A stretch of 64,000 nt of DNA. It comes from Dryocosmus kuriphilus. Its lineage: Eukaryota > Arthropoda > Insecta > Hymenoptera > Cynipidae. The notes beneath the pieces are model-generated. The model was given only the letters and a program-made list of their open reading frames with translations. It did no database searches and was not told where the DNA came from. Made by a program: the position numbers and the translations under genes. The DNA is taken from NCBI GenBank assembly GCA_038277395.1, contig CM076193.1:171470711-171534710 (forward strand). Direction: 5' to 3'. Of this stretch, positions 56,571 through 64,000 are shown one piece after another. Positions within the stretch are counted from its first letter, which is position 1. Each line of letters opens with the position of its first letter.

Positions 56571-58036
56571 TTTCCTTAATAATCTTTAATTCTTAGTATA
56601 TTTTAAAATAGAAACAGACCTCTTATCTGAATATTTTATCAAAACTTGTATCTGTTGTACAAACATTGATCCGGAGTTTTTATATCTTATTGGGGCATTT
56701 ATCTGCTAAAATATTAAAATAGGATATGTATATGTAAGAATTATAATTTCTACATACTTTACGATGGTGTTCGGCTATCCATCGCAACCAGATCGGACGT
56801 AAAACGGTAAATTATAGGCGCAAATGGATCTGATTCGGATTTTTTCAGCCCGATTTTTCCGTCATATTTCGGATGCCATCGATTAAGTCGAGTCTTAAAG
56901 CCTCGCCATATGGCCAAAAGTATTTATGGTATACCAAAAATTTTTAATGCAAACATCGGATTCCTCTAAAACGTAAAATGTTATGTAAGCTGTGATAATG
57001 TCACATGAGTTTGAACAAATTATGGAACTGTTTTTTTCTTCTTGAAACTGACACATGAAGTTTAAATATCTCAGCAATATAATAAACGAGATAACGACTA
57101 TAGTATGTATATATAAACGACATTCTTTTTAAATACATTAATATCATTTTTTCCTCTAATTGGCAAAAATGTGGGTCGATTATACTCTGGTCCTATTCTT
57201 GGTGGTTGCCTTTAATACTATAGGTAAATATGATGATGTAATATATCTATAATTTTAAGTGTACTTTTAGTTCTCTGCAAAGAACAATGTTTTCTACTTG
57301 ATTCGCATTCAATTCCAATTGCTTTTTTCCGAACGTTATATGAATTAATTGTCCGAAATAAGTACGAAAGCAATGAGAATTTATTCGGCCGGAATAAAGA
57401 AATGGCATTTGAAACGTGCTTCTTATAAAAGTTAAATTCTCGAAGTGTCCCTATTAATACGAGTACAAAACTTTGTAAAAATCCGAAATGAGTCTATATT
57501 GTTACGAAATTTGTACGTGTCACAAACTTTTTACGAAATGTATCCGTTAGCATACAAAAACAGTACTAGAAGCAAACTGACACAGGGGAAAAAACTGATC
57601 CTAAAGATGCTTAAACAAAGCTGGAACTTGCATGCAAAAGCTGCAAGAATTTTCATTAAAGTGCTAAGTAAAAGACGTCTGCACAAATCCGGAATCTGTT
57701 TGATTGAGCCGTCGTTGTGATAATGTTGGCGCAATAAAATTCTTTTTTGGTTGGATCTTTATACAAACTGCGACCACATGTTCACATATTTTATTACACG
57801 ATATATATTTTCAACGAGATATATTTCCAGAGAGAACAGAGAATCTTTGATCACGAATTCTTTTCATAACATGAGTATCGTTTTGAATAGAAGAAATTTT
57901 GTTGATCCAACGTTATCTCTGCCGATGATTCAATTGCGAATTAACATTTTTTATAACACACCCATGATTCCGGCTCTTTTTCATCCCGAAAGGGAATTTC
58001 GATATACCAGCAAACGCGAGTATTCACTTTAAAAAA
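56571..58036 (+). other. RS-unit spacer and 5' flank of RS gene 3
   Basis: 56571-57240 is the inverted homologue of 22560-23230. 57440-57720 carries the spacer module in plus sense, with an open 91-codon frame (KAARIFIKVLSKRRLHKSGI) that is broken in other copies. 57750-58020 is the conserved 5' flank (CGTTATCTCTGCCGATGATT). Just before the ATG are GATATACCAGCAAACGCGAG and TTCACTTT. About 190 bp of flank present in the other RS genes is missing here. I call no gene. Confidence 0.55.
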
Positions 58037-58684
58037 ATGAATTCTCTGTTTCTTGTTGCAGAGTTAAGTTCAGAGTTCGACTGTTTACCCAATGGAGCCG
58101 AAATTCCTGGTGTTTCTCGTAGCCGACCTTGCGATTCTCCTGACAGGTTTCCTTCTCCACCAGCTCTTCGCTGCAGGTCTAGGTCTCCTCCTCGTCACAG
58201 ATCTATACCTTCTTATCTTTACAGGCCCTTGTCTCCTACTACCAACATCTTTCATACTAATGACTTTGAATCTATTAGGCTTATTCCCAACACGAATCCA
58301 AACCGGCTATTTGAAATTCGAAAATACGTTTTTCCTGACAATAAACAAATTCAGTTCAGAGTAGGAAAAACTAACTTCATGCCCATACCTAGAGAAGAAC
58401 AAAGAGTATTAATAACATGCGATGGCGACATCTTTGCAATAATAGAATCTAATGTACATCTTCGCGGAATATTCATACCTTATACCGGGGATGGAATACG
58501 GGCGAAAATTAATATGATAACCGGCAAGGTTGATGCATTGACCGCAAAGGAAGCCAAGGAAGCTCCATTAAGCTCTAAGCGCCCAATCTATAAGAATTTT
58601 AATCTAGTGCGTTTAATCCCTCGGAGAAACAACAACAACTCTCTCAACATTATTAATACAAATCTAAAAAAAATTGTAAACTAA
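58037..58684 (+). CDS. RS-family protein, subfamily II (unknown function), intact copy
   Basis: A 215-residue open frame. Leader MNSLFLVAELSSEFDCLPNG; Arg/Ser/Pro segment at about 25-72 (RSRPCDSPDRFPSPPALR, RSRSPPRHRSIPSYLYRP); conserved region at about 75-200 (FESIRLIPNTNPNRLFEIRK, VFPDNKQIQFRVGKTNFMP, EEQRVLITCDGDIFAIIES, HLRGIF, RAKINMITGKVDALTAKEA, KRPIYKNFNLVRLIPRRN). The tail is Asn-rich. It shares layout and length with 20723-21343, yet differs at many positions in the conserved region. A second frame starting at 58092 (ATGGAGCCGAAATTCCTGGT) overlaps it for 90 codons and would give a Leu-rich hydrophobic protein. No signal peptide or known catalytic motif is evident. It may be a host gene family, a transposon accessory protein or a domesticated element. 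Confidence 0.72.
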   Translation: MNSLFLVAELSSEFDCLPNGAEIPGVSRSRPCDSPDRFPSPPALRCRSRSPPRHRSIPSYLYRPLSPTTNIFHTNDFESIRLIPNTNPNRLFEIRKYVFPDNKQIQFRVGKTNFMPIPREEQRVLITCDGDIFAIIESNVHLRGIFIPYTGDGIRAKINMITGKVDALTAKEAKEAPLSSKRPIYKNFNLVRLIPRRNNNNSLNIINTNLKKIVN

Positions 58685-58739
58685 AATATAATATTGTTTG
58701 TGGTCCGAATTCGGATCGAAATGTAACAAGTAACTGGTA

Positions 58740-58745
58740 AATAAA
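58740..58745 (+). terminator. Poly(A) signal of RS gene 3
   Basis: AATAAA 56 bp after the stop, in the conserved CTGGTAAATAAATTAAAGAG context. Confidence 0.6.
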
Positions 58746-58789
58746 TTAAAGAGTCAACGTGCTTTAATCTTTCGTCAGTGATTTAAAAG

Positions 58790-59740
58790 ACTTACCTATT
58801 ATTTATTTCAAATACATATTCTATCATTAATAAGTTTAGTCGGGAGCAGGAATGAGCGGGCGGGTTTCATAACAATAAAACATGGCGTCTACCCGGACAC
58901 TGAGCTTCTCAACCACCACTTGCTCAGGCATAAAAACCCTCACGGTTGAGGGAAAAGCCCGAGCAAGGTAAGGCTTTGAAAGCTTGTTTATTTTTCTTTC
59001 ATATATATTAATTATTTACATCCATCACTTATTCTAGAGTCAAAGCAACAGCATGAATCTCCACAGACAATACCACCCGACTGATGGGGTACAGGCAGAC
59101 ACACGGCACTAAGCCACCCGATTGATGGGGTTATATTTGAATCAAGTACACCTTCCAAATCATAGCACCTTTACAACTACTTCTTACCTTAGAGAAAAAA
59201 CGCTCAACATCCGAAGAATGCGTCAAGGCCACACTCGATAATTACATAGACTCCTTCTCTTTGAGCACAAGTCAAAAGGCTTCGATTTCGAAGCCTTAAT
59301 AGAGCAATAACAATCAAAACACACTTCATAATCACAAAGTCGAAGCACTAGTCCAGAACACTAAACAGAACACAATTGATAATCACAAAGTCGAAGGACT
59401 AGTCCAGAAGTGGCAAGGCATCTGAGTGGCCCGTGATGTCCCCCCCGCAGATCTCCCTCAGCGAGCATCCAAGAGTCAGAGTATCCAAAGCGGGACCAAT
59501 GAGGTGTGTCGCCTACTTCCTTGCGTCTCCGTAAAAATGGCTTGATCGTCCAACGGCCGGAGCGTCTCTGCCCGAGACGTTCTTTCCAACTCGCAGCACC
59601 CCTTGCTTCCCTCTCTTTAGCCGGCTTACGCATGCGCTCCCTTCGTTTTAGAGACATGAGCCCGAAGATCATGCGGGCCCATGATCGAAGTTCAACAAAA
59701 TAAAGGTAATCCTTTCAGGAGCGTAAAGGACGCAAACACC
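58790..59740. other. Unassigned insertion of about 0.95 kb
   Basis: It interrupts RS-unit 3' flank that is continuous at 32.7 kb and 47.6 kb. It is richer in G+C than its surroundings and has no long frame with recognisable domains. It contains two short direct repeats, CCACCCGACTGATGGGGT (59078 and again near 59127) and AATCACAAAGTCGAAG (near 59329 and 59380), and the palindrome at 59276. Clear target duplications were not found. Confidence 0.5.
59276..59297. repeat. Perfect short palindrome
   Basis: AAGGCTTCGA and TCGAAGCCTT separated by two bases. Confidence 0.9.
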
Positions 59741-59928
59741 TATAATATAACTTTACAGTAGATACGCTGTTAAAAATGTTTTGAATTTTACCAAACTATT
59801 ACCATACTTTTGCCTAGTAAAGTTACATTTCCGGAATATCAATATTAAATTATAACACATGTGTAGCAAAATCTGTCGTAATAATTTTTAGAATTCTAAT
59901 TTTATAATTTACGGATCAAGTAATTTTG

Positions 59929-60318
59929 TTTTCACAACTCGAGTATCGAAAAGTCGATTTTCGACGTCTGCAGAGCATGGCGAATTTGGCCGATTACACG
60001 TTGTTTCCTCAAGAGTGAGGAAAACAATATTCGGGTCATATTACTCAACCCAAATGAGTGAGGAAAAAGGATCGGGTGTTTTCGTGTCAAATCGTGCCAT
60101 ATCGATGTACGATTCTCACGCGCTCGCTTGTTCGTAGCTACGTTCACACCAATTTACACATTCAAAATGGCGTCTACATCAAAACACAGAGACTAAATGT
60201 TCGGTGATTCGGTGAAGAGGAGGACTATCTTACTTTATCGAAACAGGTATCGTTTCGTATTCTCGCTCATGCTCTTCATACGTCGAAAATCGACTTTTCG
60301 ATACACTCGTTGTGAAAA
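59929..60318. mobile_element. MITE-like element with inverted ends of about 39 bp
   Basis: Left end TTTTCACAACTCGAGTATCG, then AAAAGTCGATTTTCGACGT. The right end is the near-perfect inverted copy (60280-60318). It is part of a 550-bp insertion (59929 to about 60481) into RS-unit 3' flank that is continuous at 47.8 kb. The end sequence recurs at 63936-63974 and is itself nearly palindromic. Confidence 0.65.
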
Positions 60319-60374
60319 GTAAAATGCACAACTCGATGAGAATTGACAGATTTACCAGGGACCTGAAGTTGACG
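60255..60374 (-). repeat. 120-bp inverted repeat, left copy
   Basis: Inverted match to 63881-64000 with only a few differences. The pair encloses the satellite and the orphan gene. Confidence 0.9.
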
Positions 60375-60467
60375 GCCGAAGGCTGAAAGCTGAAAAAAAA
60401 GCTGAAAGCTCGATTAATATGGCGTTCGGCCGTCAACTTCAGGTCCCTGGTAAATCTGTCAATTCTC
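60338..60467. repeat. Hairpin with perfect 43-bp arms
   Basis: 60338-60380 and 60425-60467 are exact inverted copies (GAGAATTGACAGATTTACCA ... TTGACGGCCGAA) separated by 44 bp that contain AGCTGAAAGCT-like repeats. Confidence 0.95.
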
Positions 60468-60678
60468 AACTTGTTTTGCAATGTACTATTGCTAAACTAT
60501 AATTAACTAACTATTTTACTATCTCATTTTCTGTACTGATACTTTCAACTGAAATCATTTTCAGTATCACGATCATCAAATAAATGGAAGAAAATCAAAA
60601 CTAACCTAGAAGTGTTTTTTCTTGACTGGAATTTTCACCTTTAGCTTGATAGTTGTTAGATTAGTTGATAGATTGTTA

Positions 60679-62078
60679 TGGCGGCCATAACGATAGAAAG
60701 TGCCTTAGGCATGTGTGTAAAAATTCAGAATAGCGATAAACAATTCTGAAAAAAATCATGCAGTAGCTTTTCTCGCTACTGGTTCTAATTCCAGGATCAA
60801 ACTTTCAATATTCAAGATGGCGGATCCAATATGGCGGACGAACTTTTCAAAAAGCTTTTATCCCCCTTCTGTCCAAAAATTGAGAGGACGTACATACACT
60901 TACGACCACTCAAAATTTTCGTTGAAATATAGGCTTTCGAATGCAAAGTGGCATATGCCATGATTTCAAGATGGCGGACCAACAGGGCGGCCATAACAAT
61001 AGAAAGTACCTTAGGTATGTGTGTAAAAATTCAGAATAGCGATAAACAATTCTGAAAAAAATCATGCAGTAGCATTTCTGGCTACTGGTTCGAATTGCAA
61101 GATCAAACTTTCAAAATTCAAAATGGCGGATCCAATATGGCGGACGAACTTTTCAAAAAGCTTTTACCCCCCTTCTGTCCAAAAATTGAGAGGACGTACA
61201 TACACTTACGACCACTCAAAATTTTCGTTGAAATATAGGCTTTCGAATGCCAAGTTGCATATGCCATGATTTCAAGATGGCGGACCAACAGGACGGCCAT
61301 AACGATAGAAAGTGCCTTAGGCATGTGTGTAAAAATTCAGAATAACGATAAACAATTCTGAAAAAAATCATGCAGTAGCTTTTCTGGCTACTGGTTCTAA
61401 TTCCAAGATCAAACTTTCAAAATTCAAGATGGCGGATAAAATATGGCGGACGAACTTTTCAAAAAGCTTTTACCCCCCTTCTGTCCAAAAATTGAGAGGA
61501 CGTACATACACTTACGACCACTCAAAATTTTCGTTGAAATATAGGCTTTCGAATGCCAAGTTGCATATGCCATGATTTCAAGATGGCGGACCAACAGGGC
61601 GGCCATAACGATAGAAAGTGCCTTAGGCATGTGTGTAAAAATTCAGAATAACGATAAAAAATTCTGAAAAAAATCATGCAGTAGCTTTTCTGGCTACTGG
61701 TTCGAATTCCAAGATCAAACTTTCAAAATTCAAGATGGCGGATAAAATATGGCGGACGGACTTTTCACAAAGCTTTTACCCCCCCTCTGCCGAAAAATTG
61801 AGAGGACGTACATACACTTACGACCACTCAAAATTTTCGTTGAAATATAGGCTTTCGAATGCAAAGTGGCATATGCCATGATTTCAAGATGGCGTACCAA
61901 TAGGGCGGCCATAACGATAGAAAGTGCCTTAGGCATGTGTGTAAAAATTCTGAATAGCGATAAACAATTCTGCAAAAAATCATGCAGTAGCTTTTCTGGC
62001 TACTGGTTCGAGTTCCAAGATCAAACTTTCAAAATTCAAGATGGCGGATTCAATATGGCGGACGAACTTTTCAAAAAT
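60679..62078. repeat. Tandem repeat, 306-bp unit, about 4.6 copies
   Basis: GGCCATAACGATAGAAAGTG or a close variant recurs at 306-bp steps from about 60683, and a last partial unit ends near 62078. Units differ by a few bases only. Each contains several ATGGCGGA motifs (for example CAAGATGGCGGACCAA) and a TTGAGAGGACGTACATACAC block. Minus-strand frames of 60-81 codons recur in every unit and are by-products of the repeat. Confidence 0.95.
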
Positions 62079-62563
62079 CAACGGATCCATAAAAAATTTA
62101 GTATACGGGGGTTTTTCAAGTTGCTAATTACAAATCCAGAGTCAAATCTGTTAAATTCAAGATGACAGATCCAATATTGCTCAGAAATAATTTCAACAAA
62201 AAAAAAAGTGAATTCGTGAAATCATATGTAATTCACCTTAAAATGTGGCCGTCGCGGGACAGCCGACTTCACGTTAACAGCTCTCATGCTCTTCACTTGT
62301 TTCCTTCGCCATTCATTTGTTCCGACATTCAGTTCTTTTCAGTTGCATTCAGTTGGCTGCATTAGAGTCGTTTCCACGACTACTCTTGCTGGAAATATTT
62401 CTCGTATTTAAATTAGTCGTTTTCACGACTACCCGTGAGAAAAGCGATTTTCGACATTGGAGTCGTTTTCACGACTACCTTTGCTGGAAATACTTATCGT
62501 ATATTTAAATCAGTTGTTTTCACGTCTATTATTTGGAGAAAACGGTGACTATCACTTCATGTC
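62079..62563 (+). promoter_or_regulatory. Upstream region of the orphan gene with repeated short palindromes
   Basis: AGTCGTTTCCACGACT at 62366 and AGTCGTTTTCACGACT at 62415 and 62461, with a degenerate copy near 62512, are spaced about 46-50 bp apart. Each has 6-bp inverted arms. They are linked by repeated CTTGCTGGAAATA and TCGTATTTAAAT. A promoter role is inference. Confidence 0.4.
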
Positions 62564-63979
62564 ATGGAATCTGAAGGAGCCGGGATTCATGGGGATAGAC
62601 GTATTAATCCATCCAATATCTCTGCTCATAAGGGTAAGGATCTCCGACCAGTTTCGATAAATTTGCAAAAATTTCTTCCAGTATATAAACCTGGCATGAA
62701 AATATGCTGTAGTTGCAGGAAACGCAAATTTGAGGCAATTGATGTGAGTTTGTAACCTGAAGCATCAAACTCCAGTACTGATTCTCAATCAGAACAATCA
62801 TATGCAAATGATGGAAATGATGCCCCAGCGCCTAGCAAGAAGTCTTCTTCATCTAGAGAAAGAGAACTCGAGCAAATGTTAGATAGACTAAAGCAGAAGT
62901 TTTCTAGTTTACCATTGAATGATCCATTACGGATCACGATCCTCACGATAGTACCTGATAGCTGGAGTATCGCACAGTCTTGTAGAGAGTTCAATGCCTC
63001 GAAATACGTTGTCAAGAAAGCTCTAAAACTCAAAGAATCAGAAGGAGTTATGTCGACACCTATTGCTAGAGCTGGCAAGACATTATCACAAGACGTTATT
63101 GAATTAGTTTGCAATTTTTATGAAAGTGATGAGAACAGCAGGATTATGCCGAGCAAGAAAGACGTTATTACTGTGAAACTTGGTAAAGAAAAAGAAAACA
63201 AACAGAAGAGCTTGATGCTATTTGACATAAAATATCTGCATGTTCGATTCAAAGAGATCAACCCACAGATATCAATCGGCTTGACGAAATTTGCAGAGCT
63301 TCGACCACAATGGTGCATTTTGGCTGGAGCTAGTGGCACACACAGCATTTGTGTTTGCACCATACACCAGAACTGCAAGATAATGTTTGATGCGAGCAAC
63401 TTGGCAAGGTTTACTGAAAACTGCGACGATTCCATTCAAGAGTACAAAAATTGTTTTAGATTCTTCTTGTGTGATAATTCATCACCAGCATGTTGTCTTC
63501 GTGAATGTCAAGTGTGTCGAGAAAAAGACCTTCTCAGTGATTTTCTCAAGAAGATTTATGAGGAGAAGTGTATATCAAAAGTAATTTTCAGTACTTGGGA
63601 ATCGACAGATAGGTGTACTCTGAAAAGGGAATGTCTCTCATCGGAAGACTTTGCTGACGAGTTATGCACTTGTTTAAATACGTTGCTCATTCACGATTTT
63701 ATTTCAAAAACGCAGTCAGAATTTATTACAAATTTGAAAAATAACTTGTCACCAGGTTCAGTGATAATTCACACTGATTTTTTAGAAAATTTTGCTTTTG
63801 TGGCACAAGATGCAGCTCAAGCATTTCATTATAATAATAGTCAATGCACGGTACATCCAGAAGGAAGGAAGGCCTTCCTCCGTCAACTTCAGGTCCCTGG
63901 TAAATCTGTCAATTATCATCGAGTTGTGCATTTTGCTTTTCACAGCGAGTGTATTGAAAAGTCGATTTTCGACGTATGA
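62564..63979 (+). pseudogene. Orphan repeat-associated protein (unknown function), one internal stop
   Basis: The ATG at 62564 opens a frame of about 470 codons, interrupted by one TAA at 62753-62755 (or the 367-codon frame from 62876 alone). The first part has a CXXC pair (PGMKICCSCRKRK). Ser/Glu-rich linker and helix (SSSSREREL, EQMLDRLKQKFSSL) follow. The core contains KYLHVRFKEINPQISIGLTK, GASGTHSICVCTIHQNCKIM, a Cys cluster (CCLRECQVCREKDLL) and IIHTDFLENFAFVAQDAAQA then FHYNNSQCTVHP. I associate this type with uncharacterised multicopy, transposon-linked genes, but I cannot name a family. The acidic HTDF..N motif could belong to a DDE-like nuclease. The last 33 or so codons (from LRQLQVPG) are encoded by the inverted repeat, so the native C-terminus is lost. 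Confidence 0.6.
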
Positions 63980-64000
63980 AGAGCATGAGCGAGAATACGA
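63881..64000 (+). repeat. 120-bp inverted repeat, right copy (continues past window)
   Basis: CGTCAACTTCAGGTCCCTGG to GAGCGAGAATACGA is the inverted form of 60255-60374, including the AAAAGTCGATTTTCGACGT end motif. It replaces the 3' end of the orphan gene. Confidence 0.9.

Noticed and set aside
60812..61975. Recurrent minus-strand frames of 60-81 codons
   Set aside because: They recur every 306 bp as a by-product of the satellite and have no start or signal independent of it.
60679..62078. CRISPR-like array
   Set aside because: Units of 306 bp with no unique spacers in a clearly eukaryotic context. This is a satellite.

Overview
This is a eukaryotic, AT-rich, gene-poor and repeat-dominated window, most likely from an insect or other arthropod. 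The basis is the mix of elements: several mariner families, Penelope-like elements with GIY-YIG nucleases, a MULE, a Transib/RAG1-like transposase, two LINE clades and a Ty3/gypsy remnant. I see no rRNA, tRNA, CRISPR array or bacterial operon, and no ordinary single-copy host gene. One assembly gap of exactly 500 N lies at 7570-8069.

Layout. 0.4-7 kb: two decayed Penelope-like elements (A, B) around a 1.4-kb CACTG-ended non-autonomous element. 8-15 kb: short dispersed repeats, a Transib/RAG1-like pseudogene, a pogo/Tc5-like transposase pseudogene, a foldback hairpin and a deleted mariner with perfect TA-flanked ends. 15-28.4 kb: tandemly duplicated units of about 6 kb carrying an unrecognised multicopy gene, called here the RS family, with a MULE pseudogene, a 78-bp degenerate repeat and an LTR-like insertion. 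28.4-30.2 kb: a Ty3/gypsy remnant. 31-53 kb: one very large imperfect inverted duplication centred near 44.1 kb. It carries RS genes, two mariner families (each in both arms) and a two-ORF LINE that itself holds a Penelope-like element and a 423-bp MITE. The right arm lost about 7.5 kb and gained an RTE-like LINE. 53-58.7 kb: an inverted RS unit with the second deleted mariner, a second MULE and the best RS gene (58037-58684). 58.8-64 kb: an unassigned insertion, long inverted repeats, a perfect 43-bp-arm hairpin, a 306-bp satellite and an orphan multicopy-type gene that reads into an inverted repeat at the window edge.

The most unusual item is the RS family. It encodes about 206-215 residues: a short leader, an Arg/Ser/Pro-rich stretch and a conserved C-terminal region of about 130 residues. 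At least ten copies or fragments occur here in two protein subfamilies, most keeping a poly(A) signal shortly after the stop. Two copies are open from start to stop. I do not recognise the protein.

Insertions can be ordered by nesting. RS units came first, then mariners and the LINE, then the Penelope element and MITE inside the LINE, the inverted duplication, and an RTE insertion in one arm only. Where I give target-site duplications, they were read directly from the sequence.
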